DNA of 5,071 bases from contig CAZFKZ010000074.1 of the NCBI GenBank assembly GCA_964519035.1, forward strand, positions 1 through 5,071, given 5' to 3'. Made by a program: the position numbers and the translations under genes. The notes under the pieces are model-generated. The model searched no databases. It was not told where the DNA came from and saw nothing but the letters and a program-made list of their open reading frames with translations. Positions 1 to 5,071 of the stretch are shown here, piece after piece. Source of the DNA: CAJJBL01 sp964519035. GTDB taxonomy: Bacteria > Pseudomonadota > Alphaproteobacteria > Puniceispirillales > Marisalimonadaceae. Each line of letters begins with the position of its first letter. Position 1 is the first letter of the stretch.

Positions 1-801
1 GGAGAAAGTGAAGAAAGTTTTTCTTTAAGAATGGCTCAGGACTTGGAAGACGTTATTGAAAAAGAAGGAGCAGAAACCATAGCTGGCTTTTTTGCAGAAC
101 CAGTCATGGGTGCTGGTGGTGTAATACCTCCATCAAAAGATTACTTTAAACTTATCCAACCTATTTTAAAAAAACATAATATTCCTTTAATTGCTGATGA
201 AGTTATTTGTGGATTTGGGCGTACTGGAAATCTATGGGGATCAATCACTTATGATATCAAACCTGATATGATCATAGCTTCCAAATGTATAACTTCAGGT
301 TTTTTTCCTCTAGGTGCTGTGATTACTGGTGAAGAAATTACAAAAGAATTAATAGAAGCCTCTTATGCTGCAGAAGAATTTCCACATGGTTTTACCGCTG
401 GAGGTCATCCCGTCGGATGTGCATTAGCAGTTCAAGCGATTGAAATTATTATTGAAGAAAAATTAGTTGAGAATGTAAGAAAACTAGAACCGCTATTTAT
501 GGGAGGTTTGAAAAAATTTGAAGATATGGAATTTATTGGTGAAGCAAGAGGAATAGGACTTATGGGAGCATTAGAAATGGTGCAAGACAAGAAGACTAAA
601 AAACCTTTTGATGGTCATATGAATATGGGCGAAAGAGTTGCTAATAAGGCAATTGAAAAAGGCTTAATATGCCGTCCTCTAGGTCCATCAATTGTTTTAT
701 GTCCTCCATTTATTACTACTCCTGAACAAATTGATTTTATGTACACTACTCTTGAAGAAACTTTAAAAGAAGTCTTTAACGATATAAAAGTTAGTAACTA
801 A
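1..801 (+). CDS. Class III PLP-dependent aminotransferase, C-terminal part (5'-truncated by window edge)
   Basis: This is the last 266 residues of a fold-type I, class III aminotransferase. The frame is open to base 1, so the ATG at 31 is internal: the codons before it (ending SFSLR) fit the family. Full-length members have about 450 residues, so roughly 190 are missing. Counting from base 1, the pyridine-nitrogen Asp is D66 in IADEVICGFGRTG, the Schiff-base Lys is K95 in ASKCITSGFFPLGAV (codon 283-285), and T132 in HGFTAGGHP fits the phosphate-binding Thr of the neighbouring subunit. The segment RGIGLMGALE carries the conserved Arg (R183) of the C-terminal domain. The enzyme would move an amino group from an amine or omega-amino acid to a keto acid such as pyruvate in the cytoplasm. 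The overall pattern is closest to the omega-amine:pyruvate/putrescine-type subgroup, but the substrate cannot be read from this part. The stop overlaps the convergent qor stop by 4 bases. Confidence 0.93.
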   Translation, partial: GESEESFSLRMAQDLEDVIEKEGAETIAGFFAEPVMGAGGVIPPSKDYFKLIQPILKKHNIPLIADEVICGFGRTGNLWGSITYDIKPDMIIASKCITSGFFPLGAVITGEEITKELIEASYAAEEFPHGFTAGGHPVGCALAVQAIEIIIEEKLVENVRKLEPLFMGGLKKFEDMEFIGEARGIGLMGALEMVQDKKTKKPFDGHMNMGERVANKAIEKGLICRPLGPSIVLCPPFITTPEQIDFMYTTLEETLKEVFNDIKVSN

Positions 802-807
802 ACTTTT
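786..807. repeat. AT-rich inverted repeat across the convergent stop codons; possible weak bidirectional terminator
   Basis: AAAAGTT (786-792) and AACTTTT (801-807) are perfect reverse complements around an 8-base loop that contains both overlapping stop codons. The stem is symmetric, so transcripts from either side could fold it and each would end in a U run within the stem. It has only one G-C pair and no U tract beyond the stem, so as an intrinsic terminator it would be weak. The repeat is seen directly; a termination role is inferred from its position between two convergent genes with no other room for a terminator. Confidence 0.35.
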
Positions 808-1781
808 AAAACAATTGAACCAGAAGTTTTGCGATTCTCAATTTCATCATGAGCTGCACCTAAGTTTTCTAAATGATAAGAGTTATCAAATTGAATATTA
901 ATTTTTCCTGAACGTATCATATCAAATAGAATTGAGCATGCCTCGTCGAGCCATCCAGGGATAGAAGTAAAATGAAATAATATAGGTCTGGAAAGAAAGA
1001 AAGATCCTGCTTGTAGGTCTGTAATTTTTAAATCTGTATAAGTTCCTGAAGACTGACCAAAACTAATTAATGTTCCATGATTTTTCAAGCAACCAAAAGA
1101 CCCTGGCATCGTGGCCTGACCGACACTATCATAAATGATATCAAAACCTTTTCCTTCTGAAATTTCCATTGCTACTTTTTGAAAATCTTCCTTGTTATAA
1201 TTAATGACATGTTCATATCCTTGTTGCTTGGCAATTTCACATTTTTCATCTGTTCCAGCAGTGCCGATCGTCTTAACACCTAAGGAGTTTAGCCATTGCC
1301 CAGCTATTGTTCCTACACCGCCAGCTGAAGCATGAAACAAAACATTCTCGTGGCCTTTAATTTTATAACTATCATTTAAAAGATATTTAACGGTAAGGCC
1401 TTTGAGCATGACAGCAGCCGCTTGATCAAAAGAGATAAAGTCAGGTAAATGCACTACAGAGTCTTGCTCTATAGTTCTGTGGGAAGTGTAAGCACCATTA
1501 GTCTTTAAAAAAGCGACTCTATCCCCTATTTTAAATTTTGTAACTTCAGATCCTATTGCTTCTATTGTGCCTGCACCCTCAGATCCTAGAATTAAATTTT
1601 TATTATTAGTTTCAGGAGGCCAAGGATAAATTCCTTTACGAATATAAATATCAATAAAGTTAATACCTATACTTTCATTCTTAATAATAACTTCATTCTT
1701 TTTAGGAGCTTCTAGTGCGAATTCTTTTTTCGTTAACACAGAAGAGTTTCCTGGTTCATTTGCTATCATACAGTAAGGCAT
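798..1781 (-). CDS. qor: NAD(P)H:quinone oxidoreductase (zeta-crystallin/Qor-like, zinc-free MDR family)
   Basis: A complete 327-residue medium-chain reductase, the usual length for Qor. It lacks the structural and catalytic zinc ligands of alcohol dehydrogenases. The N-terminal catalytic domain has SIGINFIDIYIRKGIYP (37-53) and GSEGAGTIEAIGSEV (66-80) followed by GDRVAF. The Rossmann domain has FHASAGGVGTIAGQW (149-163), which is the AxxGGVG dinucleotide loop. K180 in GTAGTDEKCEIAK fits the NADPH-phosphate-binding Lys of this family. YDSVG (217-221) and LISFGQSSG (238-246) are also typical of Qor. It is expected to reduce quinones or conjugated enones in the cytoplasm using NADPH; the exact substrate is unknown. 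The ATG at 1781 has no visible Shine-Dalgarno; M5 (1769) is the only nearby alternative. An in-frame ATG at 1799 is followed at once by TAA, which rules out a longer start. The gene is monocistronic, divergent from the DUF1800 gene and convergent with the aminotransferase. Confidence 0.93.
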   Translation of the reverse strand: MPYCMIANEPGNSSVLTKKEFALEAPKKNEVIIKNESIGINFIDIYIRKGIYPWPPETNNKNLILGSEGAGTIEAIGSEVTKFKIGDRVAFLKTNGAYTSHRTIEQDSVVHLPDFISFDQAAAVMLKGLTVKYLLNDSYKIKGHENVLFHASAGGVGTIAGQWLNSLGVKTIGTAGTDEKCEIAKQQGYEHVINYNKEDFQKVAMEISEGKGFDIIYDSVGQATMPGSFGCLKNHGTLISFGQSSGTYTDLKITDLQAGSFFLSRPILFHFTSIPGWLDEACSILFDMIRSGKINIQFDNSYHLENLGAAHDEIENRKTSGSIVLKV

Positions 1782-1855
1782 AAAAACAGATTAATTCATG
1801 ATCTGATTAGATACAACATTGTTCTAATAAAGTTTTTATAATTAGAATACTTTGA

Positions 1856-1885
1856 TTGAAATAGTAAAAAAATTCATGTTATAAT
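1856..1885 (+). promoter_or_regulatory. Sigma-70-type promoter with extended -10 for the DUF1800-DUF1501 operon
   Basis: The -35 is TTGAAA (1856-1861, 5 of 6 consensus), the spacer is 18 bases, and the -10 is a perfect TATAAT (1880-1885) preceded by TG one base away (1877-1878), which makes an extended -10. Transcription would start about 1891-1893, at the TTG start codon of the next gene. A second perfect TATAAT lies at 1837-1842 but has no good -35 at the right distance. In DNA this rich in AT a single TATAAT means little; the combination of three elements is what supports the call. I found no convincing promoter for the leftward qor gene in the same spacer. Confidence 0.6.
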
Positions 1886-1891
1886 GTATCA

Positions 1892-3355
1892 TTGAATAAT
1901 TATTTTAGAAAAGTAGGTTTTGGTTTAAGTTATAAGGAAACCATTCCTGAAGACCCATTAAAATGGGCAACCGATCAATTTAATAGCCTCCCTCCTCTTC
2001 GCTGGTCAGAAAAACTTCCATCAGTTGAAGATCAAAGAGAGATATTTAGACAATACGTTACTGAAAAGGAAAAAATTCAAGAAAAATTTGGTAAGGATGC
2101 CATGATATACGAGAAAGAGCATAACAAATTAAGACATCAAAAGGGTCAAGAATTTTTCCAGTCATTTGAATTATCAATTAGACATCATAATGCTTTAAAT
2201 AGTGGTGCTCCTGCGTTTGAAAGAATGTGGCATTTTTGGGGCAATCATTTTTCTCTAAGTAATAAAGACTTTATATCTGACTGGCATTATGGGCCTTACA
2301 TGAGAGAAGCGATCAGACCATCAATGGATAAAACATTTGAGGAATTGGTAGTTGAGGTTACCACTTCATGGGGCATGATACACCACCTCGATAACACTGA
2401 TAATATTGGTCCTAACTCGCAAGAAGGTCGAAGAGAGAACTCGGATGGCGATAAAAGAAAAGTTGGCTTAAATGAAAATCACGGAAGAGAGCTCTTAGAG
2501 CTCCATACAGTATCTCCAGCTGCTAATTATACCCAAGATGATGTGATTAATATGGCAAAGGTTTTAACTGGATGGGCTAAAAAATGGTCTAAGAAAAATT
2601 CATGGGCAGGACCCTTAGTGTTTCAACCTGAATTACATGAAATGGGGCAAAAAAATATATTAGGTAAATCTTACAATACAAAAGAAAATAAAATGACTGG
2701 CAATAAACAATTGTTTGCCGTTATCAAAGACCTTTGTAATCATAAATCATGTAGAGAATTTATAGCAAAAAAATTATGTCAGCATTTTATAACAGATGAA
2801 CCTAGTCAAGAAATGATCGACCCAATCATTCAGGCTTGGGTTAAATCAGATGGTTTTCTCCCTGAAATTCATAAAGCTACAATGAAAGTTGCTTTTGAAT
2901 ATGGAAATAAACATAAAAAATTTTTGATGCCAGAACCGTGGCTTATTCAGAATGCGAAGATGTTAAATTTTAAACACTACTGGGGACCAGATAGATATGT
3001 ATTTAAATCTGGTAAAATACCACCCAAAAGAGAAAGACAAATACAATGGATTCTAGAAGATTTAGGTCATCCTGTTTTTAAAGCTAGTCAACCAAATGGA
3101 TTTATAGATAATGAGGAAGAATGGACATCGCCAGAATTAATGATTAGAAGAATGGTTTATGCTAATCAATTTCAAACATATCTAAAAAATATTAAAAGGG
3201 AAAAGCAGAGTACCTATGATGATGAATTTTTTGAAAATATTATTTATAAAAATTTTGACAATCCTGAAAGTGCATTAAAGACTGTATTTTCTGCAAATAG
3301 TACTCAAAATAGATTTGTAATGTTTGCTAATATGCCGGAGGTCTTAAAAACATGA
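1892..3355 (+). CDS. DUF1800 family protein, TTG start, first gene of a DUF1800-DUF1501 operon
   Basis: A complete 487-residue DUF1800 (PF08811-type) protein. Conserved blocks in order: FRKVGFG (5-11) near the N-terminus; FERMWHFWGNHFSLS (109-123); REAIRP (138-143); LDN..NIGPNSQEGRR (166-181); GLNENHGRELLELHT (192-206); YTQDDVINMAKVLTGW (213-228); ELHEMGQKNILGKSY (247-261); FIAKKLCQHFI (290-300); and QPNGFIDNEEEWTSPELMIR (400-419). The start is forced. The first block lies at the very N-terminus, an in-frame TAA sits at 1865-1867, and TTG at 1892 is the only ATG/GTG/TTG between that stop and the block. No Shine-Dalgarno is present. There is no hydrophobic N-terminal segment, so no Sec or Tat signal is visible. 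The biochemical role of the family is not established; members are usually encoded next to a DUF1501 gene, as here. The stop overlaps that gene's ATG (ATGA), which implies translational coupling. Confidence 0.9.
   Translation: MNNYFRKVGFGLSYKETIPEDPLKWATDQFNSLPPLRWSEKLPSVEDQREIFRQYVTEKEKIQEKFGKDAMIYEKEHNKLRHQKGQEFFQSFELSIRHHNALNSGAPAFERMWHFWGNHFSLSNKDFISDWHYGPYMREAIRPSMDKTFEELVVEVTTSWGMIHHLDNTDNIGPNSQEGRRENSDGDKRKVGLNENHGRELLELHTVSPAANYTQDDVINMAKVLTGWAKKWSKKNSWAGPLVFQPELHEMGQKNILGKSYNTKENKMTGNKQLFAVIKDLCNHKSCREFIAKKLCQHFITDEPSQEMIDPIIQAWVKSDGFLPEIHKATMKVAFEYGNKHKKFLMPEPWLIQNAKMLNFKHYWGPDRYVFKSGKIPPKRERQIQWILEDLGHPVFKASQPNGFIDNEEEWTSPELMIRRMVYANQFQTYLKNIKREKQSTYDDEFFENIIYKNFDNPESALKTVFSANSTQNRFVMFANMPEVLKT
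3337..3341 (+). promoter_or_regulatory. Shine-Dalgarno (GGAGG) for the DUF1501 gene
   Basis: GGAGG ends 10 bases before the ATG at 3352 and lies inside the last codons of the DUF1800 gene. The spacing is slightly long but workable. With the ATGA overlap it lets ribosomes that finish DUF1800 restart on DUF1501, and it supports this ATG as the start. Confidence 0.7.
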
Positions 3356-4491
3356 ATTGTACCAGGAGAAGTTTTTTACAAGGAAGTTTAGCAACTTTGT
3401 TTGTAGGTGGTTTGAACTTACCGCTACTCGCCGCATCAGTTAAGAAAAATTTAGTAATTATATCTCTAAGAGGGGGAATGGATGGTCTAACTGCTGTACC
3501 AGTAATTGGTGATCCTAAAATTAAGAGCTATCGATCAGAATTATTACTTGATCAAAAACTAAAGCTAAATTCAGATTTTGGTTTTCATCCCAAACTATCA
3601 ACACTTCACAATTTATGGAAGAAGGGTAAGGCCTCAGTAGTTCATGCTACTAGTATTCCTTATACTCAAAGATCACATTTTGACGGGCAAAATTTAATGG
3701 AGACTGGTGGTCTTGTTCCTTATAAAGAAAAGACTGGTTGGTTAGGAAGAGGTTTAAAACTTGCAAATTTGGATGGATCAGGTTTAGCGTTAACGCTTCC
3801 TATGCCTCTTTTACTAAGGGGTATTGAACAAAATAATAATTTTTATCCAGCTCACAACTCAATGCCAAGAATAGAGATTGTAAAAAAATTAAGAACAGCT
3901 TACGAGGGAGCTTCTGAAGAGAAACTTCTTAATATTATAGATGTTATCATGAATAGACCGCTCACAATGCAAGGTGGAGATCAAAGTCTTGATAGTTTAT
4001 CCAAAAAAGCTTCAAAAATATTACAAGATCCTCTAGGTCCAAGAATTGCTGTTTTTGACATAGAAGGATTTGATACTCATTCTGGACAAGGCAATGATGA
4101 AGGAGGACATGCTGATAAACTTCAAGAAATAGATATGATTATTAAAAACTTGCACGAAGGGCTTGGAAAAGAATTTGATAATACTTTAATACTGACACTT
4201 ACTGAATTTGGAAGAACAGTTGAGCAAAATGGTGGATATGGAACAGAACATGGGTATGGCTCTGCTATTTTAATGGCAGGTGGATTATTAAAAAAATCCC
4301 AAGTCTTAACTGATTGGCCTGGATTAAATAAACTTTTTGAACAAAGAGATTTACAGAGCACCATTGATGCGAGGGGTATTTACGCGTCAGCTATGTCTGC
4401 TGTATTAGATTTAGAATTTGAACAAATAAAGAAAAATGTATTTTGGAATTCTGATATTTCTAATTTTACAGAACAACTATTTAGAACTTAA
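3352..4491 (+). CDS. DUF1501 family protein, Tat-exported, alkaline-phosphatase/sulfatase superfamily fold
   Basis: A complete 379-residue DUF1501 (PF07394-type) protein; the family usually has about 380-450 residues. The N-terminus TRRSFLQGS (4-12) is a twin-arginine motif, followed by a hydrophobic stretch to about residue 26 and a likely cleavage near LAA-SV (A28), so the mature protein should be exported folded to the periplasm. Family blocks: LVIISLRGGMDGL (34-46), FGFHPKLSTLHNLW (76-89), RSHFDGQNLMETG (107-119), GWLGRGL (129-135), GFDTHSGQG (239-247), LTLTEFGRTVEQNGG (281-295), TEHGYGS (298-304) and RDLQSTIDARGIYA (332-345). The conserved D44, H109, D111, D241, H243, E285 and H300 could form a metal-type active site as in the alkaline phosphatase superfamily; that is inference. 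The substrate is unknown. It is the second gene of the operon, coupled to DUF1800. No terminator follows; the hsp20 promoter begins three bases after its stop. Confidence 0.92.
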   Translation: MNCTRRSFLQGSLATLFVGGLNLPLLAASVKKNLVIISLRGGMDGLTAVPVIGDPKIKSYRSELLLDQKLKLNSDFGFHPKLSTLHNLWKKGKASVVHATSIPYTQRSHFDGQNLMETGGLVPYKEKTGWLGRGLKLANLDGSGLALTLPMPLLLRGIEQNNNFYPAHNSMPRIEIVKKLRTAYEGASEEKLLNIIDVIMNRPLTMQGGDQSLDSLSKKASKILQDPLGPRIAVFDIEGFDTHSGQGNDEGGHADKLQEIDMIIKNLHEGLGKEFDNTLILTLTEFGRTVEQNGGYGTEHGYGSAILMAGGLLKKSQVLTDWPGLNKLFEQRDLQSTIDARGIYASAMSAVLDLEFEQIKKNVFWNSDISNFTEQLFRT

Positions 4492-4493
4492 GT

Positions 4494-4522
4494 CTTGAAT
4501 TTTATTTAAATAATCCCATATA
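4494..4522 (+). promoter_or_regulatory. RpoH (sigma-32)-type heat-shock promoter for hsp20
   Basis: CTTGAA (4494-4499) is the -35 and CCCATATA (4515-4522) the -10. Taken as CTTG-N17-CCCATAT, it matches the alphaproteobacterial RpoH pattern CTTG-N17/18-CYTATNT at all but one defined base, and it also resembles the E. coli CTTGAAA...CCCCATNT form. The same bases can be read as an overlapping housekeeping promoter (TTGAAT at 4495-4500, 18 bases, TATATA at 4519-4524). Its position upstream of an Hsp20 gene makes heat-shock use likely. The start of transcription would be near 4528-4530. Confidence 0.75.
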
Positions 4523-4527
4523 TAAAT

Positions 4528-4605
4528 TGTAGGGGCCATGACGGACCTACACAACAGCAGGTTTAAATACTGCAAAATTAAATTAACGCTTTAAGGAGGT
4601 TAATA
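4528..4605 (+). promoter_or_regulatory. Structured 5' leader of hsp20, candidate ROSE-like RNA thermometer
   Basis: The predicted leader of about 77 nt can form three hairpins. Hairpin I pairs TGTAGG (4528-4533) with CCTACA (4546-4551), extended past a 2x1 internal loop by CC/GG (4536-4537 with 4543-4544). Hairpin II pairs GCAG (4557-4560) with CTGC (4570-4573). Hairpin III pairs ATTAAC (4582-4587) with GTTAAT (4599-4604); after a bulged G4588 it continues with C4589-G4598, U4590-A4597 and a U4591-G4596 wobble, closing a 4-base loop. Hairpin III occupies the 3' half of the Shine-Dalgarno and ends one base before the ATG. ROSE thermometers, known from alphaproteobacterial small heat-shock genes, share this plan: a leader of several hairpins, with the last one pairing the Shine-Dalgarno imperfectly and a critical unpaired or non-canonical G in a UYGCU motif. 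Here the motif reads ACGCU, one base off. The pairings are read by hand; no folding energies were computed. Confidence 0.5.
4592..4600 (+). promoter_or_regulatory. Perfect 9-base Shine-Dalgarno (TAAGGAGGT) of hsp20
   Basis: All nine bases are complementary to the usual 3' end of 16S rRNA, and the GGAGG core ends 6 bases before the ATG at 4606. This is a very strong site that fixes the start codon. Its strength stands out against the qor and DUF1800 starts in this window, which have none, and it fits a gene that must be translated fast once its leader opens. Confidence 0.9.
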
Positions 4606-5058
4606 ATGACTACATTTGACTTATCTCCACTATGGAGAACAACCGTTGGTTTCGATGAGTTCGATAGACTTTTCGATACTGTATTTTCATCAGAAACTAA
4701 GGCTAATACTTATCCGCCCTATAACATTGTTAAGACAGATAAAAATAATTATCAAATTACAATGGCTGTAGCGGGTTTTGACGAGAGCAATATAGATATA
4801 TCTTTAGAGGAGAACTTATTAGTAATCAAAGGAGATAATAAATCTGGAAATGGCTTAGATGAAAATGTTGAATACTTACATAGAGGCATTGCTACGAGAA
4901 ACTTTGAGAGACGATTTGAAATAGCAGACACAGTAAAAGTAAATGAAGCTGATTTAAAAAATGGTCTTCTTGTTATTGGTTTGGAAAGAGAAATTCCAGA
5001 ACATAAAAAGCCAAGAAAGATTGAAATCGGCTCTAACACAAAGACTATTAGTGCCTAG
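4606..5058 (+). CDS. ibpA: Small heat-shock protein, Hsp20/IbpA-like alpha-crystallin family
   Basis: A complete 150-residue class A bacterial small heat-shock protein, close to E. coli IbpA (about 137 residues) in layout. The N-terminal arm has FDLSPLWRTTVGFDEFDRLF (4-23), matching the IbpA N-terminus. The alpha-crystallin domain runs from about 37 to 130: YPPYNIVKTDKNNYQITMAV (36-55), AGFDESNIDISLEENLLVIK (56-75), RGIATRNFERRFEIAD (93-108), and ADLKNGLLVIGLEREIPE (115-132), which is the conserved A-x-L-x-NGLL signature. KKPRKIEI (134-141) carries the C-terminal I-x-I motif (IEI, 139-141) that joins dimers into larger oligomers. It is expected to hold unfolding cytoplasmic proteins, without ATP, for refolding by DnaK and ClpB. 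It is preceded by an RpoH-type promoter and a thermometer-like leader. The tail GSNTKTISA is slightly longer than in IbpA. The symbol indicates family resemblance; ibpA versus hspA naming is uncertain. Confidence 0.95.
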   Translation: MTTFDLSPLWRTTVGFDEFDRLFDTVFSSETKANTYPPYNIVKTDKNNYQITMAVAGFDESNIDISLEENLLVIKGDNKSGNGLDENVEYLHRGIATRNFERRFEIADTVKVNEADLKNGLLVIGLEREIPEHKKPRKIEIGSNTKTISA

Positions 5059-5071
5059 TAAACCCAACGGG

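Noticed and set aside
31..33. ATG at 31 as the start of the first gene
   Set aside because: The frame is open to base 1 with family-like residues before it, and a 256-residue protein would lack about 200 residues of the aminotransferase fold. It is an internal Met of a gene cut by the window edge.
1884..1895. ATG with three sense codons ending in TGA (ATG TAT CAT TGA) overlapping the DUF1800 start, as a possible leader peptide
   Set aside because: It overlaps the -10 box of the best promoter, so it would probably not be transcribed, and it has no Shine-Dalgarno.
2488..2503. GAGCTC repeated three bases apart in the DUF1800 gene, which can form a hairpin
   Set aside because: It encodes the conserved RELLEL of the family motif GRELLELHT; the codons explain the pattern.
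4122..4364. Open reading frame of 80 codons on the minus strand inside the DUF1501 gene
   Set aside because: It lies entirely antisense to strongly conserved DUF1501 blocks, its protein has no recognisable motif and a low-complexity, Ser/Pro-rich look, and there is no ribosome site of note. It is a shadow of the real gene.
4528..4551. Hairpin after the DUF1501 gene as its intrinsic terminator
   Set aside because: The stem is followed by ACAACAGCAG on the plus strand with no U run, and it starts at the predicted first base of the hsp20 mRNA, so a leader role fits better.
4752..5039. Open reading frame of 95 codons on the minus strand inside the hsp20 gene
   Set aside because: It is antisense to the conserved alpha-crystallin domain and its Ser/Phe-rich product is what the complement of a Lys/Glu-rich gene gives. 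No independent support.
5059..5071. CCC-AAC-GGG just after the hsp20 stop, possibly the start of a terminator stem
   Set aside because: Only 13 bases remain and the window ends before any U tract or full stem could be seen.

Overview
The window is AT-rich, tightly packed DNA of bacterial chromosome type. It holds four complete genes and one 5'-truncated gene, with short intergenic gaps of about 110 bases and no sign of mobile elements, tRNAs, rRNAs or CRISPR. The gene content (class III aminotransferase, Qor-type reductase, a DUF1800/DUF1501 pair with a Tat signal, an IbpA-like small heat-shock protein), the low GC and the heat-shock promoter of CTTG-N17-CCCATAT form suggest a proteobacterium. 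A streamlined marine alphaproteobacterium is my best guess, but this is inferred from style and not from a marker gene.

Left part (1-1781): the C-terminal 266 residues of a PLP-dependent class III aminotransferase run rightwards and meet a leftward NAD(P)H:quinone oxidoreductase (Qor) gene. The two convergent genes overlap by 4 bases at their stop codons, inside an AT-rich inverted repeat.

Middle (1782-4491): a 110-base divergent spacer carries a near-consensus housekeeping promoter (TTGAAA, 18-base spacer, extended -10 TGTTATAAT). Its predicted transcription start falls on, or within a base or two of, the only possible start codon (TTG) of a DUF1800 gene, so that mRNA may be leaderless. The DUF1800 gene overlaps a DUF1501 gene by ATGA. 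The second protein has a twin-arginine signal peptide, the first has no visible export signal. The two families are commonly found side by side; their joint function is not established.

Right part (4492-5071): the most informative regulatory region. An RpoH (sigma-32)-type promoter starts three bases after the DUF1501 stop codon. It is followed by a predicted leader of about 77 nt with three hairpins. The last hairpin pairs part of a perfect Shine-Dalgarno sequence and contains a single bulged G opposite it, which resembles the core of ROSE-type RNA thermometers. The leader precedes a complete IbpA-like Hsp20 gene. Together these suggest two-layer heat control: transcription by RpoH and translation by RNA melting. 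This ROSE-like leader and the leaderless TTG start are the two features most worth checking. I do not see a wholly new system here.
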